Shown here piece by piece: positions 10,061 through 24,316 of a DNA stretch of 64,000 nucleotides. Location: NCBI RefSeq assembly GCF_907164915.1, contig NC_061866.1, forward strand, positions 24,879,905 to 24,943,904, given 5' to 3'. This DNA comes from Impatiens glandulifera (lineage: Eukaryota > Streptophyta > Magnoliopsida > Ericales > Balsaminaceae). A program made the position numbers and the translations under genes. The notes beneath the pieces were generated by a model, which was given only the letters and a program-made list of their open reading frames with translations, did not search any database and had not been told where the DNA came from. Every line of letters begins with the position of its first letter. Positions within the stretch are counted from its first letter, which is position 1.

Positions 10061-12379
10061 AGAGGGAATTTGTTTGTGTTGCATTAGCTTTATGAGTGTT
10101 GAGATTATCAAAAGAGGTAAACGCTGACGTTTTCTCTAAATAATAATTCCTTCCCTCTTATAATAATCCCTTCACATATTACATTGCAATTTGCAACACA
10201 CCTATTGAAAAAATCAACAACAAAAAATTGTTGTCTAATAGCTCCCAAAATATGTGAGGAGACTTCTTAATCAATTTATCCATAACTTTATTTGAGAAAA
10301 TAAAGTTTAAAAGCGTTTTGAGTTTAATCGGGATCATGGATGTGGGGTCATTCTAATTCTTCTTTAATTTAAAAAAAAAAAATCACAAAAGTAACCAAAT
10401 CAAATAAAAAATGTTTACAAACTAAAGAAAGAGTGTAGAAATAGTATCAGAAGTTAGGAAGGACTATTGCACACACATTTTTAAGCAGGATGAATTCATT
10501 CTAACTTTATTAAGCAGAGTAACATATGTATGTATATTCATGGGAAAGGTTTGTAAGATATTATTTGGATCATGGGAAAGGTTTGTAAACTCATAAAAGT
10601 TGTTGAAAATTGATGATTTTCAAAATTGATAATGGTAAACACAATTCATATTGGCAAGATCTTTGCCATGATGATTGCTCTATTAAATTTGGTTCGGAAT
10701 TTGCAACTAGCGATCATAATTTGAAATGTGTGAGAACATTTTTCCGAAATTTAGGATTGCAAATGAAAGTTAATTCTTGAATCCACTGTGGGATGAAGAA
10801 CTTTCAGCTAGCTCGTTCCAAAAATTTAATTATGTTATCATGTAAATGGAATGGAAGTTGGTTAGAGAGCTTAAATTCTCAACTTCCTAACAATGATAAT
10901 TATTGAGAAACAAATACAAAATAATCTAGTGGTAACATTTAATGTGGTCTTCACAAAATATTTCAAAATACCAATTTATATACTTTGACTCATTGTGATT
11001 AATCTGACTCATGTTTAATCAATATATGATAAAAAAAAAATAATGTTACTAATAATTGAATTATTATTTTAAGGTAAGGAAATAACTAATTTTTCAAATT
11101 TTGTACAAATGTTCGTTTGAAGTTTATAAAACATAAAAAGAGACAAAGAAGGTACCATTACTCAAAGTGAAATATAAAACAAAATTGCCAACTTCATTCA
11201 ACTTTTTTTTAATTGAAATAAATAAATATACACTTTAAAAATGTTGTTTGCCTAGTTGCATGAGTTTATATTATTTAAGAAAAAATATAACTAGTAATAA
11301 TTTTTATTTTTGATGTTGATATGTATATTTTCTTGAAGAAAAAAAAATCCTTTCATATTTTTCTTTTAAATTAAAATGTATCTACAATATTTTTTTTTTC
11401 TAAAATATAAACTTTATTGAAATAAAAAAATAAGGTTACACACATAAACATAAAAAATGAAAATAATAAAATGGTGATGATCAAATAAGCAAACCTAAAT
11501 TTGTAGAGGGAGACTCATTTCACTCTCTCTCATTACATATATTTTGTTCCAAGTTCCAACCGAACAAAGTTGAAAATGTTTATCATAGGTTTGTAACTTT
11601 GTATCATCTATATATCCATAGGGATCTATAATAAAAGAAAAAACATACAAGAACATTAAAATGTGAATAAAAACACCTAATTCCATATGTATAATCTAAT
11701 TTTAAAAAATAATTACACTAACTAACATCTGAATAAAATCCCAAATTAACATTTTATTTACATCTATAAATGTTTGTAGAATAAACATTGAGGGAAATGC
11801 TTTTAACTTAAATTTCTCATCTATAAATTTATTAAAAAGTAGTTCTAAATTCACATCTATAAACCTACTAGCAAGCCAAAAGGCATGTATGGGGTTCATC
11901 CAGAAAACATGACCCCTTATCCAGTAGGTTAAAAACCGACACAACTCACTGCTCAAACAAACTCGGAATATCAACAAGCTCCAACAATTAGCTAAATCTA
12001 ATCCCCCAACTTAAAGTTAATTGTGATTGTGTGTTAGGTCAAAAAAAATAGTTATATAGAGATGAATGTAATACAATTGAATCATTCAAAAAATAATAAT
12101 AACTCTTAAGAGAGGCAGTGCTCAAGCTCTCTGTCATTGTCTTCAAATTGTGTTTAGATAAACACCATAGAGGCAGAGTGGACAATCACAGTTTAAAGGC
12201 AATGTATGCAACTGAAATCAAATAATTCTAAATGTCAAAATCTATAGTGATCTCGCATGGTAGAAAAAAAAAACTGAAAAAAAACTAAAAAAAAAAACTA
12301 AACGTCTACATGAACTGTTGTTGCAACCAATTTCTATCACCACCATGAATCAGAAAGAAAGACATAAAGATTTTACGAA
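10060..12379. other. intergenic DNA downstream of CBP80, with a weak LINE-like piece
   Basis: Mostly AT-rich with poly-A/T runs. On the plus strand 10,615-10,760 reads KIDNGKHNSYWQDLCHDDCSI, which resembles the G-N/D-G-K-xx-S/F-W-xD segment upstream of zf-RVT in plant LINEs, so a plus-strand LINE scrap is possible. Minus-strand open stretches at 11,495-11,977 show no known motif and are probably chance. Confidence 0.4.
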
Positions 12380-15300
12380 TTATATCTTATTAACTTCAAT
12401 GATCGGACGACCTAGACCAGAATAGACAGCTTTCCGGAAAAGAGGATGAATATCTTCAGTTAGCACTTCTGCATCTAGCTTGTCAACATAATTCCATATC
12501 TGTTCATACATAACAACAATAAATTCCAACATATTTTATACACTTGTCTTTTATCAATTTTACTAAAAAAAAAAAAAGAGTAACATTTTGAAAAAGAATT
12601 AAAAAAATTAGCATACATGGGATCAAATGCAGGTAAAGAATGCCAGAAAACAACTTTAGTAACAAACAATTCTAAAGTGGAACCTATGAATAACTTTTTG
12701 TGATACTTTCAGCTTATTGGTTATCTTTTCTTTATTGGTTATCTTTTCTTTATTGTTTCAGTCTTCCCTAAATACTGAAAGAAACGTTAACAAAATAATC
12801 TAAGTTTTACAATATTTTCCACTCCTCCCATAAAGGGGGAGAAAACCTCGAACCCACAACCTAAGCTAGAAGAAGAGATGAAAAACCTAAAAGTGAAGAT
12901 GGATTATATTTACATGATTCCATATACGGTGAATTTCAATATGATATTGTGAGTTAGCCGTCGTTTGTTTAACAAGGACAAAGGTAAAAAAAATCCTAAG
13001 AGTTAAATGGGGAAGGGACCCTTTTGAAAAAAGAGAAAATGTACAAAAAGTATAAGGCCTTATTAATGTGGGATATTTGGGATTATATTTACCTACTGTC
13101 CAAATAACAATCTACTCATTAGTCACATCTTTCAAACCATCAACAAAAATACCCAGACTATTATTTAAAAAAATAGTATTTATTCATTATATATCTATTA
13201 TACCACTATGTCTTTTTACTTAAGCCCAAATAACCTGGTTTTTAATAACTTACATCAAAAACTGAGTTATTTGAAAAAACACTTCGTTACTTAAATAATC
13301 CCAGGTCAAACCAGTCTTAACTGTTAGAGAGGGGTCTTATGAATCAGAAGATGGATTATGTTTATATAAATACCCCAGCATTCAATTTAGGACTATAGTT
13401 CAGTTAAACAAATCATAAGAAAATATGAATGGTAAACAATAGCTCATTGAATAGGCTCCAAAAGAGAAACATGTTTCAAACTATTAGAGGTATATTTCAT
13501 ATTTAAATAGTGGCTCAACCAGAATAGACATGACAGAAGTTAGACAAAGATACACAATGAACCAGGATTGTCATACCTCGGAAGCAAATTGCCTTGTAAT
13601 TGCCTTCAAATACCCCAAAGTGGATAAGCACCATTGCTCATTCTCGCCTAAGTCATAAGAACTTCCATGTTTTTCTCCATTCGGATGGCTAACAAGAAAA
13701 ATATGAATTCAAAAGTAAAAGAGTTAGAAACAAGTTTGAAGAATCAATACCAAACTTTTATTTTTCCGTGTTCAAGAACCTTTTATTAGGTTTCCCATTC
13801 TCATTATTCTCCGTGTCCAATTCCATTGCCGATGAACCTTCAAGGTCAACAGCCATTTCATCTGCCTGACTTGATAGCCGCATTGTGCTGCCTTGAAATG
13901 CCCCGTTCAAGCGTCCCATCAAAACAGTTGAGAAACTTCTGTATAAGTTGAGGAATAGTGCCTGCACATAAAATTTTAGCAGCAAAAAGACATTTAGAAC
14001 ATTTAAAACTTCTGTAGGTTCATGCAGATTGAACGTCAAGTATGAATACAATATCATGTTGTGAAAAGGAAAGGAAAAAATAACTACAACTAGAAAATGA
14101 AAAACATAAGTAACAAAAGGAACTGGGAATAACTTAACTGATGAAAGAAAATAACCCTTCCATTCATTTTAACCTACATGCCATATTTGTCTCATGTATT
14201 TAAGGAAAGAAGCTCATTTTGCTTCTCAACCTGAGATATACTCATTTTGCTTCCTCAAATTTGCAAATGTTTTTATGCCGTTATTTTTTGGTTAAGTCTG
14301 TTATGTAATATCCATTTTACAAAGAGAAAAAATAATAAAGAATTGAGACAAGGAGCTGCATAAATTGTCAAGAGATGATTTAAGAACTTACTTAAGTTAA
14401 TTAACAAACAACTTCCAAACATTTTTAAAAAATACATAAAGAAAAACAAGTCAGGCATACACTGAGTAAGCAAAACAAGCTTTTGATGCAAGTCCATGAA
14501 GGAGATTGAACTTCTATCCTTTATTTAAACATGGATTACATCTTATAACTCTTACCAATGAAATGAAAAAAAATTCCAGTAACATTTTTACTTAATTCCA
14601 TTTTATACTATTTTCCACCTAACATTCTAAATTTCTGAACAATGAACAAGTGAATCAAGTAGATAGGGACGAGAGTACAAAAAGAAAAAAAGTGGGGACA
14701 CAATTGAGTGAGTAAACAAGCGCACCTCGTTTTCAGAAAAGGCTTGTGAAAGAAGAACCTCCTTTGACGCTAATGATTCACTGAGAGATACCTCGTGCTC
14801 TGTTTCTTTTAAAGCACTAGCTCTCAGGCGCTTCATTCTTCCAGGGTTTTCTCCAAGAACAGGTTTACCATCTACTAAGGTAATCTTTGACTCGGCAGCC
14901 TCCAAGTCAGCTTTAGCCTTTGTTGCAACCATTGAAGCAGATACAACACTCTTTTTAAGGTTTGCAATCTCTTTTCTCAGATCAAGAATGCGGTTGTATG
15001 TCTTATTAACAGCATTCAGGAGTATCTATACAAAGAGAAAGGAAATTGAGTGTTTAAGAAAAAAGGAATGCCAATTAGTCACATGATATAAGTGCTAATC
15101 TGTGTAATAACATGCAAATGTTCCAAGAAGAGAACTTTATTGGCAAGAGAAATTAGTAACTTTTGCGGCCATTACCTCCCATGGATGATCAGAGATGTGA
15201 AACAGCCCAACATTTACAGAAGAAAATATCCATCTCACAATGGCTAGATTGGAGATCAGACGATAACCCATCATTCTATCAATGGCTACAGCTGTCATCT

Positions 15301-18300
15301 GAGAACTGTTTTTCCAATAAGAGCTGACTTCATTTATTAGCATGACCTGTTTATCCTCATCTGTACAAATCCTTTCAATGGCTTGGCCATACCTCTCCAG
15401 AACAGTGATCAAATGAGTAAAGCTCTTTGATCCCATATCCAGAAGAGTCTGCACAATTACTCTCAATGTTATTTCAAAACCATGAACAGGAATTAAACTT
15501 TCTTCAATCCATGCAATCATCTCACGAACAGTTTTCCTCTCTTTCACCAAGCCTCTAAGTGCCACACTAAGCGCATGTTCAGTACTATTTTCAGTATCTT
15601 CTGCAGTGTATTTGAAGTTTGGACCACCCTTTGGTGGAAGCAGCTCCTCTAATGCAGGGGCATTCTCAATGCTCTATATGGATATATCAAAAGGTAAGAA
15701 TAAAAAAACATACATTCAGAAATGGTCATTATGAAGTTCAGTAGTGCATAGGCAGCATTCAAAGCAAAAAATAAGAGAAACTGTTGACGTCAAAGCATTT
15801 ATGCTTGATGAAACCAATTGAGATCAAAGCAATCACAGTTAATTGCACTATCTCAACAATTTCAAACATAATATATACTGCAATTAAATAGGCCTTAACT
15901 TGTGGTACATCATCCCTGAATGGTTTACCTGCTTAACTTTTTCCCAGTATGACAAACGAATTTCTCTTTCAAGAACTTCCTGAACAAAAACACGTTGTGG
16001 TGCCCATTTCGGAAGCTCCAGGACAAAAGCCCATTCTTCCCATGGCCAAATGAATTGGAAGTTTGATCTACAAAAACATAGAGTAAGAATACATGTTGAA
16101 ATTCCTTCTTCGAAGACAGAATATCTGAATGCCCAACATCATCAATAAGTCCAGTATCACTAAAAATGAGAAAAAAAACATATAACTTGTGCACATTCTA
16201 ATCAAAGAATCAAAGATGCCATAATCAAAGAATTGTCAGTCATCAATACCAGGAATCCTCCCCTTTCACTTTTTTCTTTGTAGTTATAAAGAGGAAGAAA
16301 AGAACCAAGGGGCAGAAGATTCAAAAATATCCATCGCATTTGTAATAGCATTTAAAAAAGCAACGGGACACCAGTAAAGATGTAGACATACAAATGATGT
16401 GAGAACCAAAGTATGAGCCGTGTTCTGCATTCCATGTCTAACTCAGCTATCTTATCAAACAAAACACGTACAGCTCCTGCAACAACTGCTGGAAAGGCAC
16501 CTGGCAGAGCCTAGTAAATGAACATTAATGTTAGGAAATACATAATATTATAAGCAATGCCAGGATATGAGAAAGGATAAATATTCCACACACACCTTAC
16601 AGAGGTCCATAATAACCAATGTGTAATACAATGGCTTGAATGGGGGATTGGGTAACAAGAGTAGCTACATGAAAAAAAAAAATAGGATGTCAAATAAATC
16701 TGGTTAAATGCAAGAATCATATTTTAACCGCCAATTAAAATGCAAGAATTTCCACACATAACTAGTTGAATTCACTCTGCATAGAATTCCCTTTAGGTGT
16801 AACTAATTAGTTGGACATCTGGATTTGTATCAGAAGTTAATTCAGTAATGGATTTGCTTAGTTTAGTAGCTTATAAACATGGATGTCAATTTTTTTCCAA
16901 AATCACTTTAGTATTAGAAACTATACATCCTCTTCTGTTTCTCAGGAAACAGGAAAATTACAAGATAGCTTAGCTACACAAATCTAATGAAGATCCAGAA
17001 AAGCAGAAAACCAAATTACCTGAGAGAATATAGTTTCGGCAATAAGATGCTCATATCTGAATGGTACTGGCAAACCAACAATGTATGAAGCACATTCCTT
17101 GCGACTAGCTTTGCATGACCCAATGAGAAACAGAACAAAACATGAGACGTATAAAATAAAAAACCAAGATAAAGATATAGAAGGGAAAATATGCAAGATC
17201 TGGAAACAATACAAGAAAGCAGTGCATAAACAGCCATTGATTTTGGAAGGCTTGATTAGCTTAGTGGTAGAGCGCAAGGCTTATCATGTCCACAAGGTCG
17301 TGGGTTCGGTACTTCATGACCATTTAAAAAAACAACCATTTATTCTGAGAGATTCTTCATTTAGGACATGGAAGAAGTTATTGCTACCTGGCTTACACAC
17401 AATTATTTCAAACTTGTGCATAACATATACAAGAAGCAAAAACATTCAGTACGCTGACCCTATATGCATCCAACCAAAAGTTTGCACTTTCTATCCTGCT
17501 TATGCAGGCATTGGATGCACATGAAATTGCACTATGTAGGATTAGATGGGGGACCTCTTACATCTGCATTTACTTCTCATCTTGTAAGTAGTATTTCTTG
17601 TCTTAGTTTTTGTTCGCTGAAAAACTAAAATCTGTACAAGAAATCATGGATTTTAGGAATTGAGTATCTATAAATTAGGTATTGATTATCACATAATTAG
17701 TCAAATTAGTTATGGTGAACTTCTGTAAACTAAATTTGGTAGAATTATACATAATAAGCCTAAATTGATATTTTTCAAACTAAGCGATAGCTGATTCATG
17801 ATTGAACTCATCTGGATTAGATTGAGCTTGAACAAGACCTTAGTTAATATATCAGTCATTGATATAAGGATATTATCAATGAAAATCTGTGGATAATGAA
17901 GCAAGATCATAACCCCAGACTAGAATCTCATACTTTCAATCTGGGATCCAAGTCTCATGTATAACCAATTGGGATATAAAAATTCACAACGTAAGCCCTT
18001 CTACCTGCAATTCCAGCTTCACCGCCCGATCAACCCGGTTCCACCCGGAATTGAGCATCTCTAAATTAGGTATTGATCCCCTAATTAATCACTAACCAAT
18101 ACACATAATTAGCCTAACTAATTATGTTAAACTTACATAAACTAATTATGTTAGACAGTCAATTACACATAACAAGCCTAGATTGTAAAACAATGCCTAA
18201 AATCCCAAGGATATTCTTGAAAATACAATCTAGGGTTCTGATCTAAAATGTCATTATGCAATATTATACGAAATCATCAAGAATCACACAATGAAATGAC

Positions 18301-21300
18301 ACTAGGATAAATGTTCAGTAAACGAGGAAACGGAAATAAATGTTTGCCTTACTCAAAATATAGGACATCATTTATGGGCATGCAAGAAAAGAATGATCAG
18401 ACCATAACCCCAAGAACTATCAATAAATCATACTAAAAGCATGGGGACAGACGAGCCATTATTGAACAGCATGAGCTGTATTATTCAAATGATGATGCTG
18501 ATATTTCATTAAAAATCTACAACTTTAGGAGATTATGGAAACAAACCATCCATTTAGGTAGAATAAGACATCCAGTAAGTATTCTTCCACAACACACCGA
18601 TCTATAGGTTGTACATCCTGCCATAACCAAAAATAGACAACATAATTAAACAGCTGCTCACACAAAGAAGGATTACCCACTTAAGACCAAACAAGATAAT
18701 AGGCCTACTTGACAATCACCATAAAACTCTCACATATATCAACTTTTTAACTCAAGTGTTACCAAGAAGCCTAGTATTATGAGGAACAGGGTAGCCCATA
18801 AAGCATAGAGTTAATGAAGCAAAGTATGAGGTTAGTATCAGACACAAAATATAAGCAGAATCTTAAATCACCATTAGGATTTATAGTATAAGTTTCCACA
18901 ACACAGCAAGGTGAATACCTCGATTCTATCAGCGGGGAAGATGTTGAGTCGCCTTATCTTTCGAGGATACTTCAACTCAGCTTCATGCTTTTGCTTGCCA
19001 AAGATAATAAGAGATGGTACTTCAGGTGAGTCTGGTACCTCAGGACAGCTGATGGGACCAATATCATGAGATTTCCCAGCAACTAACTGAGCCTCAAATG
19101 CAAGATGAGGCCTGGGAACTAAGACAAAATATGTGGCAGTACAAATAAGACTACAAATGCAACAAACAGAATGGATAAAACCAAACAAAAATGTCAAATT
19201 TAATATAAACAATACAACTTTGGATTTCATGGCTGTATTGGTCCAAATCCAGGGGACACCAAAAAATGAAGATTCTTCTTCAACTCTATGAAGTACAAGG
19301 AAAATTGAAACCACTACTTGAAGACCTTCCATTATTTTATTTACAAGCAAGAGAATATAACTATAGGTGCACATGTAACTACCAAAACCTATAGTACTTA
19401 GCATTCTGTGGTAAAGGCTCAATCAATAAAAAAACATCATCCCAAATCTGGTTAACTAGTCTAAATTAATGAATCACATGAATGCAATAACAGAAAGGAT
19501 CAAAACTGGATGTTATATTAGCCCGCAAATAATAGACAAAACATCACAGCTGAGAGAATATAAATCTGCCACCAAATCTTTAAAGAAAAACAGTTAAGTA
19601 TGATAAAGAATAAAATTGAAGTAGAAAATGAATGATACCACTGTCAAGTTTCCATCCATGGCTAGAAAGTTCTTCAATTCTAACCCATAAATCTTGTAGA
19701 AAATCCTGAAAATTTATGAAATCACAGGAAATATATCCCTTAGTGAATAAAAGACAAAAGATGTAGGCAATATTTGTAGTATCTTATCAAAAAAGCAATA
19801 TACCAAGAGCGAACCAGTAAACAACATTCAGATTCTTAGATGAAAGAATGATTTAGAAGAAAAAAGTTCATCCATGAAGGTACACAAAAAGAAATACAGT
19901 GTCCTTGGAAAGCATACCTGATCAGTCACTTTGTCAATACCGATAAAATCCTCAAAAACAGAGAAACCAATATCAGATATGTGTTTTCTTATTCTTAAAT
20001 AGGCTTCTATTCCGACCATAACCCTTTCGATCTCCTCAGGAAGTTGCTGCAATTCATAATGTCATCAAATAAATGAATAATCAAACTATATTTTGTTCAG
20101 GTGGACATGTATGATCAAAATGTCATCGTCCTGAAACAAAGTACCAATATACACATCATGTAGGAGATGAGACCAGCTCTTCAAACCTTAGAAGTTAGAA
20201 AGCACTTGAATGGCATATATTTGAAGTGAAGATTTTATTTTATATTCAGATAGCAAGTTAGAAACCAACAATTTAATTAACATTTGTAATAAAAAAAAGT
20301 TACAAACACAAGAAGATTAATGCATGACTCATGAGTAATCACTAAAAAAAGTTGTTTGGTTAGATTATGAATCTAATCTAAGGTGATTTCTGATGCTAAA
20401 AATATATAAATATTAAATGAAAAGGAAATGAAGTACTTAAGAAATATGTGATTTTATAAAAAAAAAAATATTAAATTAAGATTCAAAAAATATTATTTTA
20501 TAAGAGTGAATTCAATTAAATCAAAACTCACAATGAACCAACAAGCTCTAAAACTGATACAAACTACTAAATAAAATTAGTGAATTTCTCTCGCATTTCA
20601 TTTGGCAAAATTCGACCAATCTGAAGTAATAATATAGTTAGTAAATTAACCAGCATTATGCATAACCACCTTAAAAAACCTAAGCATTGTTCAGGTACAA
20701 AGTAAACCACATGGTCATAATGACCAAGGGCTTGTTAAATTAGCTGAGCTACCAAAATTACTCAAGCCAACATATCTCATAACATGTAAAAACTTGCTAT
20801 AGTATAATTGATCATGAATAAGACATAGCAAGTTACACCGCATAAACATAATAAGAGTGAAAGATGAATCGAATTGTTGATTGTAATAAAAAGCCCCTAT
20901 GGCCATGTCCCAACCCACCCGGCAGAATGGCTGCATCTAAAAGGTATTTATTGTGCCCAATCCCAAAGTTAGTTCTACACAAATGACCAACAACGAAAAA
21001 AATAAATGCCATAGCTGAATGATCATGAACACCATCAGTCAGCCATAAACTTTATGTTTGTGGATGAAACCATGACAATTACAACTCAAGAAGTCCATCT
21101 GATAAATTAAATAGCATATAAGCATACAAATCCATAAATTCCTCCAAAACAAATTAAGGTTGAAAAAGATTTCATAATGTTTTCTAGATCAATGTGTTAT
21201 TATCTACCATTAAAAGTAAACAATACCTCAACTAATTCAGCTCCTCCCCAAGGTAGGCAGGAGAGAATACAAGCTATGTAAAAATCAGCACGTGCTTGCC

Positions 21301-24167
21301 AAGATGGATTTCCTTTCTCCTCGTCTACAGTTGTTGCTGCAGATGACAGCAAGGTTTCATAGACAACCACTAAAGAACTTGGTTGAAGGACTTTGCTGCA
21401 CGTCTACCAAATGCAACAGACAAGTAATAAGTAAGTAATAGGACAAGAAGCTGAAATGTTCTAAAAGAATAAACACTTTCTTTCAGTGGAAAACTGAATC
21501 AACACTTTGAACTATAAGTTAAACGCAACATTATGGTCACAATATTGTCTATTCAGCTACTTAACTATGTTTATGGGAACAAGGAAATCCCATCGGTTAT
21601 CTATGTCAAGAAAGAATAGGAGTGATCATACCAAGACAGTAAGGAACCGCAACAAAATACGAATCTTATTACAATCTTCAACGTACAGAGCCTCCTGAAA
21701 TAGAAAAGCTTTACAACATAAGGAAATTATAAAACTTTTATTTATTCACATGGATGATAGCTAAAACCACCAGTTTATATTATGTTTATATGAATCTTTT
21801 AACACAAATTCCAGCATAAACAAGATAGTAAACATTTCAATCTAGCAAGCACACCTAATTACAGCTATAGGTTCTTGGATTCTGAAAAAAATATAATCTG
21901 AAGCTCATCTGCTATGAACATGTCTTTGTCTTTTTTCACTTCACGTAAACCAGGGATTTGCATATCTGAGATTGTGAACACAAAACAGACGTTTGTGATG
22001 CAGTTTCCAGAACAACTTAGATTACATCAATCATGTTTTGGAAAAAAAGAACAACAAATCTTAACTGCTTATTCTACATGCCATATAAACAGAGAAGTAA
22101 GCGGCAAAAAGAGGTGGATATCCCCAGCCTCATTGAGAGGTCCTAGGTTCGAGCCCATCAGGCAGCAAGTTTTGCGCCTGATTAAACAGTTAAGTGTGTT
22201 TGTGGGCTATGCGCTTAACCCCTTGTGGCCACATTTTTTTTAAAAAGAAAAGAAAAAGAGAAGTAGCACTTCAGAATTTTCAGTTATTATATAGATTTTA
22301 GCCCGGAAATGCAGCAGAATCTCAAAGGATAATCAGAAAAGGGACCATTACAAAAGCAATTGAAATCTTAATAGAAGTAAATAAATCAATAAGTTCTTCT
22401 ATATGCAATGCAGACATAGAGAAACTAATGAAACTTTATGAGCTATAACCACAATCATAATAATATGAACTAGTTCAGTATCTGATTCGCCCGAGTCATT
22501 CAGAAGGGAAAAAGATTGGAATAAATTAACATTGTGTAAGAATTTCTCTGAGAGGAATGAAAAATCTCAAACCAACCCTCCCGCGTATAATGGGACCGAC
22601 TTACCTGAAAATTCTTTTGAATAGACTCCAGGACATCTTTGCCAAAACTTTCATTCTCCAAGTTCAACAACCCAAGCTAAAGAGAGAAGCAGGTTACATA
22701 GAAGCACAAAAGTGAGTTTTATGGAAACATGATGGAGAAGATAGCTTAAAGTAACAATTCAAAAATGTGTGAAAAATAAAATATTCAAAACGATAGCATG
22801 AGAACATGTTCACAGTTCCGTGAATACCAAAGTTCAGAGAGAGAATGAAGAACATTATTCCAAGAGAGAAGTGATTAATGTATAACTCTCGAAACAAGGA
22901 CAACAACAGACATCTTGTGATCAGAGCTACACTTGAAGCAGGAGGCAAAGTAGAAATTTTTGCACTTAAGAAATTTAATAACAAGAAACACAACCTTTCA
23001 AATGACTAACATGTGGTAAAGTCGTAAAGAACATCAGGAGTTCAGATGTACAGTTGAAAGTTATCAGATGTCACAATAGTTCAAAAAGTGAAATTAAAGC
23101 AGCACAGCAGCAGCTATTCTACAAACTTAATTTTGGTGCAAAGATACAAACCATAGAAAATGGTGAGGACCATCAAAATTGATATGGATTTATAAATTCA
23201 TATTGTTAAATTAGTCGACTCCACTGTGGTACTTGTTTTTGGCAAAAATCCTCTGTGGTACTTAATTCTAGATATTGAAGCACCTTTCTATACTACAACG
23301 TTACATTTCATTTATGCACTACAATGACTAAAGAAAAGAGAAAGTAACAAAGAGTTGCATAGGAGATCAGATGTACGCACCACTGTCCCATAAAATGGAA
23401 TCTTGTGAGGCAGATGTTCGGCACACTGAAGAAGGAACTGTGAGGGTGAATAGAGAAAATAAGAACTTGATTAGCCAAACAGATGTAAAGCATCACACAA
23501 TGGAGAAACAAACAATGCAAACATACATGTTAGGGAAATTTATATACCACTTCTCAAACGCAACTAAAATTACTCATGTGATAGTTTGCAGAGCATCAAA
23601 GTCAAAGGAACATTTCGAACCTTTATTCTCTCACACCATTCTTATAACATCCACAAAAATGTAGGCAATTTCAAATAAAGAAAAAGTACACAATATATAG
23701 CTAGAATTTTGAGGATAAAAAAGATATAAATTACAATTAAATACAGTAGTGGTTGTGTTGTTGCACTGCATAGACCATAGTTTCATAAAGCAAAATTACT
23801 ATCCAAAGTACAATCTTCATAATGAATACGCTTTTGAACAAGTAAAGAGAAAATTAAAATGAACAGCTCAATAAACATACACTTAAAATATCATCTTTAT
23901 AGTGATCCAGCTCTCGTCGAACAACACCGGAGCATGCGTCCTGTAGACGAATAATAAAAATCCAATCAACTCAAAGACAGGATCGGTTTAACGCAAGAAG
24001 TACGTAATTCAAATCAGGCCATAGAAATAAAGAAAGAAACTAATAAAACTAGGGTTTGAAGAGGAGTTAAGAATCAAACTGACAATGTGATCTTTGTAAT
24101 CGACGTTTCCACCATATTCTGGGCATTTTTCCCCAATACGTAGCAGAAGGCTCCTCCAACTACTCAT
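12380..24167 (-). CDS. CBP80: nuclear cap-binding protein subunit 1 (CBP80/ABH1), complete, 19 coding exons
   Basis: Large subunit of the nuclear cap-binding complex. With CBP20 it binds the m7G cap of pol II transcripts and acts in splicing, miRNA processing and export. The Arabidopsis orthologue is ABH1, with an abscisic-acid-hypersensitive mutant. Exons, in coding order: 24084-24167, 23881-23940, 23381-23437, 22605-22676, 21632-21694, 21227-21403, 19918-20046, 19639-19705, 18919-19118, 18547-18617, 17020-17104, 16596-16664, 16392-16510, 15929-16067, 15176-15673, 14726-15025, 13780-13961, 13577-13688, 12380-12499. All introns are GT-AG and the joined length is 2604 nt, 867 aa plus stop. Landmarks: [20 protein letters not shown] start, [14 protein letters not shown] block (here [14 protein letters not shown]), [44 protein letters not shown] coiled region, and [12 protein letters not shown] near the end. 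Three MIF4G-like helical domains are expected. Slightly longer than the roughly 850-aa family norm, partly through an acidic insert near residues 760-800. No break is seen. Confidence 0.97.
12995..13380. other. last-but-one CBP80 intron segment with possible MITE
   Basis: Inside the intron between the last two coding exons. A GGGATATTTGGGATTAT stretch near 13,070 and an AATAATCCCAGG stretch near 13,300 are partly complementary and enclose AT-rich DNA, as in a small MITE. No clear target duplication was found. Confidence 0.2.
17249..17322 (+). repeat. tRNA-like sequence (pseudo-tRNA or SINE head) in CBP80 intron 10
   Basis: The 74-nt stretch begins GGCTTGATTAGCTTAGTGG. It contains a very good A box (TAGCTTAGTGG) followed by TAGAGCGC, as in a tRNA D-arm, and has a GGGTTCGGTAC T-loop-like segment. 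The acceptor arms (GGCTTGA and TCATGAC) pair poorly and the B box is damaged, so it is not a functional tRNA. It lies antisense to CBP80, and a short A run follows. A tRNA-Ile-type ancestor is only a guess. Confidence 0.6.
17655..18190. repeat. diverged duplication inside CBP80 intron 10
   Basis: Two stretches, about 17,655-17,770 and 18,050-18,190, share in order ATTGAG(T/C)ATCT, AAATTAGGTATTGAT, CATAATTAG, TTATG and (G/C)ATAA(T/C)AAGCCTA. They are diverged direct repeats within this 1.44-kb intron, the longest in the gene. No coding potential. Confidence 0.6.
22095..22250 (+). repeat. SINE-like remnant in CBP80 intron 4
   Basis: A perfect RNA polymerase III B-box match (GGTTCGAGCCC, 22146-22156) lies about 55 bp after AGTAAGCGG, a possible A-box remnant. 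A GC-richer body follows (GCGCCTGATTAAACAG, CTATGCGCTTAACCCC), then a T/A-rich tail. This is the layout of tRNA-derived plant SINEs. It is antisense to CBP80. Confidence 0.5.
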
Positions 24168-24316
24168 AATGTGCGGTTATTCTTCCCCCACCACCAAGCT
24201 TCAGAAGGTGACGCAGCTGCGCAGAGCAAGGGAGAAAGAGACGAAACCCAACAGTGAACGAATTTAAGGGTCCCAGGGGTTTTGGAAGGTATAAAGGGGT
24301 TTATTTGTTATATGTA
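24168..24316 (-). promoter_or_regulatory. CBP80 5' leader and proximal promoter
   Basis: Only about 150 bp separate the CBP80 start codon from the tandem array that begins near 24,317. I see no convincing TATA box. The leader near 24,180-24,260 is locally GC-richer than the surroundings. The ATG at 24,167 is chosen because the protein starts as known CBP80 proteins do ([12 protein letters not shown]). Confidence 0.4.

Noticed and set aside
17249..17322. Functional tRNA gene
   Set aside because: The acceptor stem does not pair, the T-arm is damaged and no believable anticodon loop forms.
17081..17524. 147-codon plus-strand open frame in CBP80
   Set aside because: It crosses exon 11 and intron 10 antisense and contains the tRNA-like sequence. 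There is no domain.
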